Below are positions 54,551 through 62,675 of a stretch of DNA of 64,000 nucleotides, piece by piece; position 1 is the stretch's first letter, and the number at the start of each line of letters is the position of its first letter. This DNA comes from Streptomyces griseomycini (GTDB taxonomy: Bacteria > Actinomycetota > Actinomycetes > Streptomycetales > Streptomycetaceae). The position numbers and the translations under genes were made by a program. The notes beneath the pieces were generated by a model. The model was not told where the DNA came from. It saw only the letters and a list, made by a program, of their open reading frames with translations, and searched no databases. Location of the stretch: the NCBI RefSeq assembly GCF_014203535.1, contig NZ_JACHJI010000016.1:1-64000 (forward strand), given 5' to 3'.

Positions 54551-55797
54551 CGTCCGGTCTCCGCCATCAGCGTCGGCTCCATGTCGAGGCCGAAGGTGCG
54601 GGCGACGCGCAGGTTGTCGTTGTAGTCGATCTCGTACACGCGGTTGCCTGCGGGGTCGTTGAGGTAGGCGCGGCTGCGGTCGACCTCGATGGCGGGGCCT
54701 GCGGTGCCGTCGGTACGGGCCTCGGGGACGTCGGTCAGGAGCCGCTCGGTCCTGGACACCCGCTTGCCCGTGGTGATGTCGTAGCCGTGCAGGGCTCCGT
54801 CGTCCTGGAGGACGAGCAGCGGTGAGCCCTCGCCCGCGGTGTTGACGGCGACGACGGGTCCGGTCCTCACCCGCGTCCAGGTGCGTTCGGTGACGTCCAG
54901 CACCCACACGGCACCCCTTCCGGCCCGCGCCGTGAGCGTGTCGCTCCCCGCCCGGTGGTGGAAGGACGCGGCGCGTTCCCGCGCGGGGACGTCGGCGCCG
55001 TACGAGATCTTCTCGGCCGCGAAGCCGCCGTCGTCCTCACTGATCAGCAGGGCTCCGTCCGCGCAGCCGAAGACGACTCCGCGCCGGGTGACGGCGTCGC
55101 CGCGCGGGCTCTCGCACTCCGCCTCCGGCGCGGCGACCCGCCTGCCCTTCCGGTCGCGCACCACGACCTTCACGGCTCCGCCTCCGTCGGCCGTGAGGGC
55201 GAGGAGGTGTTCCGCGTACGGCACGACGGCGCTCGCGTGGGTTCCGGGCAGCGTGCGGGGGTTGCCCACCTCGCCCTTCTCCAGCTCGTTCCGCCGGTAG
55301 AGGGCGGCCCGGCCGTCCCCGCCGGTCACGGCGGTCACGGCGGCGTCGCTGCGGATCCGCGCGCCGGTGCCGGCGGGTATGCGGCCGGCGTCGCGTATCG
55401 CGGCGCGGTAGTAGTGCACGTGGTCGCCGTGGTCCACCGTCCAGGCACCGCCGTCCAGGACACGGGTGCCGTTTGCGGTGTGGAGGTAACCGAACCGGCC
55501 GTCCGTGGTGAGCCCCGAGGCACCGGTGGTCCGGGACACCTCGTGCGCCTTCCCGGTGATCAGGTCCAGCACCCGGGTGTCGCCGGTGTCCGGATCGTTG
55601 AGCAGCAGCCGGGACTGCTGCTCGGCCGCTTCCCGCGCTCCCTCGACGTAACCGTGCGGGGTGGCGGAGGCGGACGGGCTCTGCCTCGATGCGGACGCCT
55701 CGCCGTCCTGTCCCGCACAGCTCGTGGTGAGGAGCGCGAGGGCCGCGAGCGCGGCAGGCCCCCATGAAGTGACGTTTCTTCGAACGAACAAGGACAT
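54547..55797 (-). CDS. AztD-like beta-propeller lipoprotein
   Basis: The 416-residue protein has a lipobox (LLTTSC, Cys27) and a propeller-like series of strands. A His/Asp motif, VDHGDHVHYY (residues 121-130), typical of AztD-like chaperones, is a probable zinc site. It lies between the permease (15 bp away) and aztC (4-bp overlap), so it is surely part of the zinc importer operon. It differs from the aztD at 52297; two propellers in one operon may act in series or on different zinc sources. Confidence 0.8.
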   Translation of the reverse strand: MSLFVRRNVTSWGPAALAALALLTTSCAGQDGEASASRQSPSASATPHGYVEGAREAAEQQSRLLLNDPDTGDTRVLDLITGKAHEVSRTTGASGLTTDGRFGYLHTANGTRVLDGGAWTVDHGDHVHYYRAAIRDAGRIPAGTGARIRSDAAVTAVTGGDGRAALYRRNELEKGEVGNPRTLPGTHASAVVPYAEHLLALTADGGGAVKVVVRDRKGRRVAAPEAECESPRGDAVTRRGVVFGCADGALLISEDDGGFAAEKISYGADVPARERAASFHHRAGSDTLTARAGRGAVWVLDVTERTWTRVRTGPVVAVNTAGEGSPLLVLQDDGALHGYDITTGKRVSRTERLLTDVPEARTDGTAGPAIEVDRSRAYLNDPAGNRVYEIDYNDNLRVARTFGLDMEPTLMAETGR

Positions 55798-55812
55798 CGC
55801 CTCAGGTCTTTC

Positions 55813-56670
55813 TCAGTCGGTTGTCGCCGGACGGATGCCGGTCGAGTGGACGCGGCGACGGTGGCGGATGCCGGATGCCAGGTGGGACAGGAAGAACAGG
55901 GCCACCGCGAGGGCCGAGACGGTCGCACCGGCGGCGGTGCTCAGGTGCCAGGACAGCAGCAGGCCGCCGAACGTGGCGGTCACACCGATCAGCGCCGCGA
56001 GCACCATCACGCCCCGCACGCTCCGCGCCCACGGCAGCGCGGCCGCCGGCGGAGCGATGAGCAGGCCCAGGACCAGCAGCGTCCCCACGATGTGGAACGA
56101 GGCGACGATGGCCAGCGCCAACAGGCCGAGCAGCACGGCGTGGGCCAGGCGGGGCCGCAGGCCGAGCGTCCGGGCCTTGCGCGGGTCGAAGGCCAGGGCC
56201 AGGAAGGCCCGGTGGCCGAGGACCGACACGGCCAGTGCCAGCAGCAGCGCCCCGCCCAGCAGCACCAGGTCCTGCTCACGGACGGCGAGGACGTCGCCGA
56301 AGAGGAAGCCGGTCAGGTCCACCGCGAAGGACTGCGATCGCGACACGACGATGACGCCGAGCGACAGCATTCCCACGAAGAGCAGCCCGATCCCGGTGTC
56401 CTCCGACAGCCGCGGTCTGCGGCCGAGGGCGGTGACGCCGGCCGTCATGACGGCCGCGCTGAGCAACGCCCCTACCAGCAGGTTCCCTCCCAGCAGCGAG
56501 GCGAGTGCGACTCCGGGCAGCAGCCCGTGGGACATGGCGTCGCCGAGGAAGGCCATCCCTCTGAGCACCACCCAGGTTCCCGCCAGGGCGCAGATCGCCG
56601 ACACCAGGACGCCGCCCCACAGCGCCCGTTGCACGAAGGTCACCTCGAAAGGGCCTGTCAACCACTCCAT
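55813..56670 (-). CDS. aztB: Zinc ABC transporter permease (ZnuB/AztB)
   Basis: The 285-residue protein from ATG 56670 has about eight membrane helices and ZnuB-family landmarks: FVQRALWGGVLVSAICALAG, RGMAFLGDAMSHGLLPGVAL, DTGIGLLFVGMLSLGV and GTLLVLGLLIAPPAAAL. No Shine-Dalgarno sequence precedes the ATG. A -10-like TAGTGT (56683-56678) lies so close that the transcript should begin at the ATG, a leaderless start. Zur box 4 lies 17-31 bp upstream and is shared with aztA. Confidence 0.9.
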   Translation of the reverse strand: MEWLTGPFEVTFVQRALWGGVLVSAICALAGTWVVLRGMAFLGDAMSHGLLPGVALASLLGGNLLVGALLSAAVMTAGVTALGRRPRLSEDTGIGLLFVGMLSLGVIVVSRSQSFAVDLTGFLFGDVLAVREQDLVLLGGALLLALAVSVLGHRAFLALAFDPRKARTLGLRPRLAHAVLLGLLALAIVASFHIVGTLLVLGLLIAPPAAALPWARSVRGVMVLAALIGVTATFGGLLLSWHLSTAAGATVSALAVALFFLSHLASGIRHRRRVHSTGIRPATTD

Positions 56671-56677
56671 GCGGAGC

Positions 56678-56701
56678 ACACTACAATGAAAATCATGTTC
56701 A
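56678..56701. promoter_or_regulatory. Zur box 4 with back-to-back leaderless promoters (aztA/aztB)
   Basis: The dyad TGAAAATCATGTTCA (56687-56701) matches the Zur consensus with one mismatch. Leftward -10 TAGTGT (56683-56678) would start RNA at about 56671-56670, the ATG of aztB. Rightward -10 TACAAT (56682-56687) would start RNA at about 56694-56695, the ATG of aztA, which lies inside the dyad. The two start codons are only 24 bp apart. Confidence 0.8.
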
Positions 56702-57429
56702 CTCGCCACGGCCCCCTGCCCGTCACCGCCGAGGACGCGACTCTCCGCATCCGCTTCACGGAGCTGTCCGCGGGCTACGCCGGCCACCCCGTGCTTCATC
56801 AACTCAACGGTGAAATAAGCGCATTGGCCACCACCGCACTCGTCGGTCCCAACGGCAGCGGAAAGTCCACCCTGCTCGGCGTACTGGCTGGTGTGATCCA
56901 GCCCACGGCCGGCACACTCCGTCACTTCGGTGGTCGGCCACCGGCGTTCGTTCCCCAGCGCGGCGCCGTCGGCGACACGCTGCCGCTGACGGTCCGCCAG
57001 ACCGTGGAGATGGGACGCTGGGGCGAACGCGGTCCGTGGCGCCGGCTCACCCGTCGGGACCGGGTGGCGGTGGACTCGGCCCTGGACCGCCTCGGCATCG
57101 CCGACCTGGCCGCACGGCAGCTCGGTGAACTGTCCGGCGGACAGAGGCAGCGCGCCCTGATCGCCCAAGGACTCGCGCAGGAGTCGGACCTGCTCCTGCT
57201 GGACGAGCCGACCACCGGACTCGACCCCGAGGCCAGGGAACGCATGGCGACACTGCTGACGGACCTGGCCGACGACGGCGTCACCGTCGTCCACGCCACA
57301 CACGACCTGGCCGCCGCCCGCTCGGCCGACGCCTGCCTCCTGCTGCGCGAGGGCCGCCTGGTAGGCCAGGGGCACCCCGAGCAACTCCTCACTCCCCCGG
57401 CACTCGCCCGGGTCTGGCAACCCCTATGA
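56695..57429 (+). CDS. aztA: Zinc ABC transporter ATPase (ZnuC/AztA)
   Basis: From ATG 56695 (an alternative ATG lies at 56686) the product is 244 residues with Walker A GPNGSGKST, Q-loop (FVPQRGAVGD), signature LSGGQRQR, Walker B LLLLDEPTTGLD and switch His (VVHATHDLAAARS). It drives zinc import with AztB and AztC. Both possible starts lie within or at the edge of Zur box 4, and no ribosome-binding site exists upstream, so leaderless translation is likely. Confidence 0.9.
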   Translation: MFTRHGPLPVTAEDATLRIRFTELSAGYAGHPVLHQLNGEISALATTALVGPNGSGKSTLLGVLAGVIQPTAGTLRHFGGRPPAFVPQRGAVGDTLPLTVRQTVEMGRWGERGPWRRLTRRDRVAVDSALDRLGIADLAARQLGELSGGQRQRALIAQGLAQESDLLLLDEPTTGLDPEARERMATLLTDLADDGVTVVHATHDLAAARSADACLLLREGRLVGQGHPEQLLTPPALARVWQPL

Positions 57430-57663
57430 GGCCCTACGGACGACGGTGTCCCCGCACCCCAGCCCCCAGGAGCCGACGACGCCGACGCGGCGCACAAGAC
57501 GTTCGGGCGCCCCCCCCGGGGGGGATGCCGTCGCCCCTGCACCACCGGAGCCGTACCGCCGCCCCTCGACGCAAGTGGCGTGCACCGCGCGCCCGGCCCA
57601 CCGTCCCGCACGACCGCCTGCCCGCCTGCCCGCCTCCTGCTGCGGCACACCACCCGACGACAA
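57430..57663. other. Intergenic with a C8-G7 palindrome
   Basis: No gene. A block of eight C followed by seven G (57510-57524) forms a self-complementary GC tract between aztA and the L32 promoter. It could act as a transcription end signal for aztA or be a replication-slippage product. Confidence 0.4.
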
Positions 57664-57694
57664 TTGTCGGATATGAAAATCGTTGTCGTATACT
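57664..57694 (+). promoter_or_regulatory. Zur box 5 and promoter of the L32 gene
   Basis: The dyad TGAAAATCGTTGTCG (57674-57688) is identical to box 1. It is placed in the spacer of a clear promoter: -35 TTGTCG (57664-57669) and -10 TATACT (57689-57694), 19 bases apart. Zur bound here would block RNA polymerase. The L32 start is at 57780. Confidence 0.88.
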
Positions 57695-57779
57695 GTTGGT
57701 GCCTCCCCGGCGCGATGTCGTGGTTGACGATCTCCGAGCCGACCGAGGCCATCTCCCGCCCTGACCGAGAGGAACCACC

Positions 57780-57950
57780 ATGGCCGTTCCCAAGCGCAAG
57801 ATGTCCCGCAGCAACACCCGCCACCGACGCGCCCAGTGGAAGGCGAGCACGCCGAACCTGGTGCCGGTCACGGTGGACGGCGTGACCCACCGGGTGCCCC
57901 AACACCTCGTCCCCGCCTACCGGCGCGGCCTGCTGCGCCCGGAGGACTGA
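57780..57950 (+). CDS. rpmF: Ribosomal protein L32, cysteine-free (zinc-independent) paralogue
   Basis: The 56-residue protein begins with the L32 hallmark MAVPKRKMSRSNTRHRRAQW and has a good ribosome-binding site (AGAGGA). It has no cysteine, whereas the normal Streptomyces L32 has a CxxC...CxxC zinc ribbon. Such C-minus paralogues are made under zinc starvation under Zur control, replacing the zinc-holding form and freeing ribosomal zinc. Zur box 5 lies 92 bp upstream. The CobW-type gene follows after 5 bp. Confidence 0.93.
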   Translation: MAVPKRKMSRSNTRHRRAQWKASTPNLVPVTVDGVTHRVPQHLVPAYRRGLLRPED

Positions 57951-57955
57951 CGCCC

Positions 57956-59131
57956 ATGCCCTCGCAGCGCCTCCCCGTCACCGTACTGTCGGGCTTCCTC
58001 GGCGCCGGCAAGACCACGCTCCTCAACCACGTCCTCACCAACCGCGAGGGCCTGCGCGTCGCGGTGATCGTCAACGACATGAGCGAGGTCAACATCGACG
58101 CCGCCCTCGTGCGCGGAGGCGAGGCGGCGCTCTCCCGCACCGAGGAGCGGCTGGTGGAGATGACCAACGGCTGCATCTGCTGCACCCTGCGGGACGACCT
58201 GCTGGAGGAGGTCGACCGGCTCGCCCGGGACGGCCGCTTCGACTACCTGCTCATCGAGTCCAGCGGCATCTCCGAGCCGATGCCGGTCGCCGCCACCTTC
58301 GCCTTCGCCCGCGACGACGGCGCCGTGCTGGGGGACGTGGCCCGGCTGGACACCATGGTCACCGTCGTGGACGCCGCCAACTTCCTCACCGAACTGGACA
58401 CCGGGGACGACCTCACCGAGCGGGGACTGGCTCCCTACGAGGACGACGAGCGCACGGTGAGCGACCTGCTGGTCGACCAAGTGGAGTTCGCCGACGTGCT
58501 GGTGCTCAACAAGCTGGATATGGTCGACGACGTGGACGCCGACCGGTTGCGCGGGGTGCTCGCGCGGTTGAACCCGAGGGCCCGGTTGATCGACTCGGTG
58601 CACGGCCGCATCGACGCCCGCGACATCCTGGCAACCGGACGCTTCGACCTGGAACGCGCCCAGCAGGCACCGGGCTGGGTCCGGGAACTCAACGGCGACC
58701 ACGTCCCGGAGACCGAGGAGTACGGCATCTCCTCCCTCGTCTTCCGGTCGGCGGCGCCCTTCCATCCGGCACGGCTCTGGGACTTCGTCACCCGGGACAT
58801 GGACGGCGGCGCGTACGGCCGGGTCCTGCGGTCCAAGGGCTTCTTCACCCTCGCCGGCCGAAACGGCGTGACCGGCTTGTGGTCCCAGGCCGGTTCCGTC
58901 GCCCGTTTCGAACCCTCCGGGATCCGCGAGGCCGACGCACCACACGCCCAGGAACTGGTCTTCATCGGTATCGGCCTGCAGGCCGATCGTCTTCGCGCCG
59001 CTCTGGTCGGCTGCCTCGTGGCCGTGGGAGAACCGACACCCACGACCGACCCCTTCCCCGGCTGGGAAACCGGAGAAGTCTGCGCGCACGAAGACGAACA
59101 TGGAACCTCGTCCCTGACAGCGGCCGTGTAA
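57956..59131 (+). CDS. CobW/COG0523-family metallochaperone GTPase
   Basis: The 391-residue protein has a G3E GTPase domain: Walker A GFLGAGKTT, the metal motif CICC (Cys73, Cys75, Cys76 in TNGCICCTLRDD), LIESSGISEP, LNKLDMVDD, and a CobW C-terminal domain with a Cys/His tail (EVCAHEDEH). Members of this family under Zur control insert zinc into key enzymes during starvation (ZNG1/ZigA/YciC group). It is co-transcribed with the C-minus L32 from Zur box 5. Confidence 0.92.
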   Translation: MPSQRLPVTVLSGFLGAGKTTLLNHVLTNREGLRVAVIVNDMSEVNIDAALVRGGEAALSRTEERLVEMTNGCICCTLRDDLLEEVDRLARDGRFDYLLIESSGISEPMPVAATFAFARDDGAVLGDVARLDTMVTVVDAANFLTELDTGDDLTERGLAPYEDDERTVSDLLVDQVEFADVLVLNKLDMVDDVDADRLRGVLARLNPRARLIDSVHGRIDARDILATGRFDLERAQQAPGWVRELNGDHVPETEEYGISSLVFRSAAPFHPARLWDFVTRDMDGGAYGRVLRSKGFFTLAGRNGVTGLWSQAGSVARFEPSGIREADAPHAQELVFIGIGLQADRLRAALVGCLVAVGEPTPTTDPFPGWETGEVCAHEDEHGTSSLTAAV

Positions 59132-59188
59132 CCGGGCCCGGGGCGGTCGAGCGCATTCGGCCGTCCCCACCGCTACGGAGGCACACAC

Positions 59189-59620
59189 ATGCACGGAACG
59201 ACCCTCGGCGAGTGGCGACCCACCCCGCAACGGGCCGCGGTTCTGCAGGCGTTGACCGCCTGCGACGGCTTCGCCTCCGCCCAGACCCTGCACGCGGCGC
59301 TCACGGCGGACGGTGTCGTGGTCGGCCTGACCACCGTCTACCGCACGCTCCACCTGCTGGAGGCGTCGGGCCAGGTGGACATGGTGCGCGACAGCGACGG
59401 TGAACGCCTCTACCGTTCCCGGCCCGCCGACGGCCACCGGCACTACCTTCTGTGCCGGCGCTGTGGCCTCAGCCTCGCCGTGGACTCCGAGGAAGTCGAG
59501 CGGTGGGCGGTCGAGGTGGCGCGCGTCACCGGATTCCACGACGTGGACCACACAATCGAACTGACCGGGGTGTGCGACAACTGTCACGCCGGACGCGACG
59601 GCGGCCGAACGGACGCCTGA
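59189..59620 (+). CDS. Fur/Zur-family metal-dependent repressor
   Basis: ATG 59189 follows GGAGG by eight bases. The 143-residue protein has a winged helix (TPQRAAVLQAL, VVGLTTVYRTLHLLEASGQ) and the zinc sites of the family: GHRHYLLC with HxH, structural CRRC and CDNC, and DHTIEL near the end. Position directly after the CobW gene in the Zur box 5 unit suggests that it controls, or fine-tunes, this island. It is not identical to the chromosomal Zur next to znu in S. coelicolor, so a second Zur elsewhere in the genome is likely. Confidence 0.87.
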   Translation: MHGTTLGEWRPTPQRAAVLQALTACDGFASAQTLHAALTADGVVVGLTTVYRTLHLLEASGQVDMVRDSDGERLYRSRPADGHRHYLLCRRCGLSLAVDSEEVERWAVEVARVTGFHDVDHTIELTGVCDNCHAGRDGGRTDA

Positions 59621-60318
59621 CACATCTGTGCCGCGCCCGACCCTCGAGCCGGGTGGGCGAGGAGAGCCATCCGGGGACAGGGGGCGGCGGCCGCCGGCGG
59701 CTCGGCGGCAGCACCGCACCGGTCCTCACCACATCGATACGGGCCGTCAACGCGGCGGTCGCATCATCCAGTTCGCTCCGGTATCCACCCACCTCGACCT
59801 GGTGATCGGTGCGGCCGGGACGGTCCGGGTGCGGGGCCGCGGGATCGGCACAAGTTCTTCGCCGCCCGGACCACCAGGACGCGGTCGGATGCGCGGTCGC
59901 GCCCAGGATCCGGCGGTTCGCGTGCTCGAGCGCGGCGAACACGTACAAACGGACCCCGGACAGGGTGACGGCCTCGGAGAAGCCGCACGCCAGGAGCGCA
60001 TCAGCCTGGGAGCGTAGGAAGCCCGCCCAGGTGCTCGCGGCCCGCTCGGGCGCCGGTTCGATGCCGGCTTCCGGCGCAGGGTCAAGATCTCGATGTCTTT
60101 CTCACGGCCGCCCGTCGGTAGCGGTAGCAGCATCGCGAACGCGTTCGTCACACCCGGGTACGCCAGTCTCAGCAGCACGACCGGTCACCACGCCGCGCCC
60201 ACCGCCCTCACGCGACAGCGGCGACTCGACCGGCCACGGCCAGCACCCCACAACCCGCTCCCACCTGTATGGACGAGGTATTCGGCCAGATTGGACAGGG
60301 CTGACTGATCCGCGTTGC
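59621..60318 (-). pseudogene. Degenerate rve-type transposase, N-terminal remnant
   Basis: No intact gene. On the minus strand around 59760-60178, pieces in different frames read LRLAYPGVTNAFAMLLPLP, EKDIEILTLR and VYVFAALEHANRR-like, ILGATAHPTASW, the start and middle of an integrase-core transposase of the type whose C-terminus lies at 15986-16277. Several frameshifts. The rest of the interval holds nothing recognisable. It marks the right edge of the zinc island. Confidence 0.5.
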
Positions 60319-61341
60319 TCAACCGACCGGTCCGTCGCCATGAGCGGGCCGTACCGCCGGTTCGAGAAGCGACAACGTCCGCTGCTGCGCATCGAGGGCG
60401 ACGCGGATGCCGACCGGCATCGGCAGATTCGGACCGGCATGTCCGAACTCGACGTTGCCCAGGACCGGGATGTCACGGTCACCGAGGACGTCGAGGACGA
60501 TCTCGGGCAGGGTCGGGGACGCGTCAGACCCTCCGAGTCCGTCGATCTCGTGCGGAACTCCCACGACCATGCCGGAGATTCGGTCGAGGATGCCGCTGTG
60601 CCGCAGTACCTGTAGGTAGCTCCACACATGCGATGCGTGGCCGCCCATCTCCTCCCAGAAAAGCACTGCGCCGTCGAACCGTTCGAGCGGTAGGGCGTGA
60701 CGGGTCGCCTGCGCCAGCACGATGCGATTGGTCAGCCCGCCGATCAGCCGGCCTTCGGTGCGACCGGCACGCCAGCACTCCCACGACGAGGTGGTCGGCA
60801 GCGCACCGATCGCCTCAGGGCCGGTCAGCAGCGTCGAGTAGAGCTCCTCGAGCTCCGCTTGGCGCGCCGCGGGCGCGGCCTGCCAGTGCCCGCCGAGTCC
60901 GGAGGTGGCCAGATCGGCGTGGAATCCGACCAGGCCCGTGCGCGCGTAGAGCACCAGATGCAGCAGCGAGAGGTCGCTGTAGCCGAGGATCGGCTTGGGG
61001 TCGGCTGTGATCGCCTCGACGTCGATCAGGTCGAGGTAACCGAGCACCGTGTGGCCACCGTCATGCGCGATGATCGCGCGCACCTCGGGATCACGCAGAA
61101 GAGCGTTGAGCTCCTCGGCGATGTCCGCCGGCTGAGCCGCGCTCCACCAGTGGTGCCGCCCTGTTTCGAGGAGCGGCGCGAGACGCACGCGGAATCCCAT
61201 CCGCTCGAGCACGGCCACCGCCTGCTCAAGTCCGGGCGCGTGTCCGACGTCGAGCGGCCCAGACAGCGACGCGATGACGACGAGGTCTCCGGGCGTCAAG
61301 GCGCGAGGTCGAAGCGGTTGAGGCGGTGCAGCACGGGTCAC
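60319..61341 (-). CDS. S66-family LD-carboxypeptidase-like protein
   Basis: The 340-residue cytoplasmic protein matches the S66 (LdcA/MccF) fold: GDLVVIASLSGPL, AIIAHDGGHTVLGYLDLIDV, the nucleophile Ser122 in ILGYSDLSLLH, AVLFWEEMGG and the catalytic His in VEFGHAGPNLPMPVG. LdcA trims L,D-tetrapeptides during peptidoglycan recycling; MccF-like members cleave microcin C-type antibiotics and give self-immunity. The sequence does not decide between them. No neighbouring peptidoglycan or microcin genes. The start follows weak signals. Confidence 0.85.
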   Translation of the reverse strand: MTRAAPPQPLRPRALTPGDLVVIASLSGPLDVGHAPGLEQAVAVLERMGFRVRLAPLLETGRHHWWSAAQPADIAEELNALLRDPEVRAIIAHDGGHTVLGYLDLIDVEAITADPKPILGYSDLSLLHLVLYARTGLVGFHADLATSGLGGHWQAAPAARQAELEELYSTLLTGPEAIGALPTTSSWECWRAGRTEGRLIGGLTNRIVLAQATRHALPLERFDGAVLFWEEMGGHASHVWSYLQVLRHSGILDRISGMVVGVPHEIDGLGGSDASPTLPEIVLDVLGDRDIPVLGNVEFGHAGPNLPMPVGIRVALDAQQRTLSLLEPAVRPAHGDGPVG

Positions 61342-62022
61342 CGCGGCAGTATCCCGACGCCGACAACGACACGCTACGTATTTACTGATCGGCTCCCTCC
61401 CCGAGTGGGAGAGGGTTCACTGCCTGGTGCCCAACTGGTCGCAGAAGTGGGGACTGGGCCCGGTGGGACAGGGGTGCGGGGACGGGCCGGGAGGAACGCT
61501 CCCTGGCCCGGGGCCATGAGGGGCCGTCCCAGCTGAAAAAAATCAAAGCCGGCGACCAGCGGTCGGCCCTGCCGTCGTGCTCCTCGCGTGAGGCCCCTTC
61601 CGGCGGTCCACGGTGGCCTCGTTCTCCACCGCCCGGCCGGCAGCAGCCGGTGCAAAGCCTCGTCCCGTCCGGTGGAGCGGCAGGCCCACGGGCGGTCCGT
61701 CGAACGGGTGCCGTGCCGGCACGGCGTCCTCGGTCGTCCGGCCTTCCCGTCGAGCGGAGCCGCGACCAGGGGTGGGCGTTCGCCGGAGAGCCGGCCGGTG
61801 CGGCGCTTGGTGCGGGTTTGGGCGAGCCGGACACTGGTTCTGGCCGTGTCGCCGTCGCCGCGGATGGCCGCGCGGGCAATGGAGAGCGCGGCCCTCACGG
61901 TGGGGAAGGGTTCCAGGCCTGCGCGGTTTGGCGGTAATCCGCGGGGCTGCGGATCTGATGCGCGTGGCAGACGGCTCTTGTTCGGTCTGGACACCCGCCC
62001 TGTACCGGGCGAGGCTGTCGGA
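61342..62022. other. Intergenic, no gene recognised
   Basis: About 680 bp. Long open frames on both strands are Arg/Pro/Gly-rich and mutually contradictory. Around 61480-61560 an A-rich run (gctgaaaaaaatcaaagcc) breaks the GC pattern and could be the edge of a lost mobile element, but I cannot identify one. Confidence 0.3.
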
Positions 62023-62463
62023 ATGGACGACGCGAACGACTCCGACCCGGAGCACGGTGGGATCGACAACGTCTCCCTCTACATGGAAATCCTCAGGGCG
62101 CGCATGGACCCCGGGCAGTACGACGTCCTGGCCCGGGCCGTGCGGGAGACAGCGCATCTGATAGCCGAGGGACATCAGGCCGGCCCGGTCGGGGAGCGGT
62201 CGGCCTTCACACCTGAGATGCGGCGGGAGTACGCGACGGTCCTGGCGATTCTCCTGACCGGCCGCATGGACCACCAGGTGGTGGAGATGCCCGGCCCCGA
62301 CGGCAGGCCGGGCTTCGCCATCGTGGAGGCCTCCGCTGCCAAGGACCCGGCGCGGCTCCGGGGGATCCGCGAGAGTTTTCACCGCTGGGCCGGCGAGCGG
62401 CAGGCCGTCGACGAGGAGCTGGACGGCATTGCCCGCGCCAGCGGGCTGAGCACCGACGACTGA
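62023..62463 (+). CDS. Hypothetical acidic protein
   Basis: ATG 62023 (GAGG nine bases upstream) gives 146 residues: soluble, helical, with ARMDPGQYDVLARAVRETAHLI, TVLAILLTGRMDHQVVEM and FHRWAGERQAVDEELD. The earlier in-frame ATG gives an implausible Arg-rich extension. Family not recognised. It is monocistronic. Confidence 0.6.
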   Translation: MDDANDSDPEHGGIDNVSLYMEILRARMDPGQYDVLARAVRETAHLIAEGHQAGPVGERSAFTPEMRREYATVLAILLTGRMDHQVVEMPGPDGRPGFAIVEASAAKDPARLRGIRESFHRWAGERQAVDEELDGIARASGLSTDD

Positions 62464-62675
62464 CGTGCGCGTCGGATCCCGGCGGGCCGGGGGCGGGAGA
62501 CGGCCGGGGTGATTTTCGTGGCCGGTGTCCCTTCCGGGGAGCCGGTGCCTGAAGGTGCGGCAGGTGGTGTACGGCTGTGCTCAGGGGTGGTGTCCGCCCA
62601 GGACGGCGGTGACGGTCCCGTTTGTGTGGGTAGCATCCGGCAGCAACAACCCCCTCATGTGGAGGAGCGTGCCGC

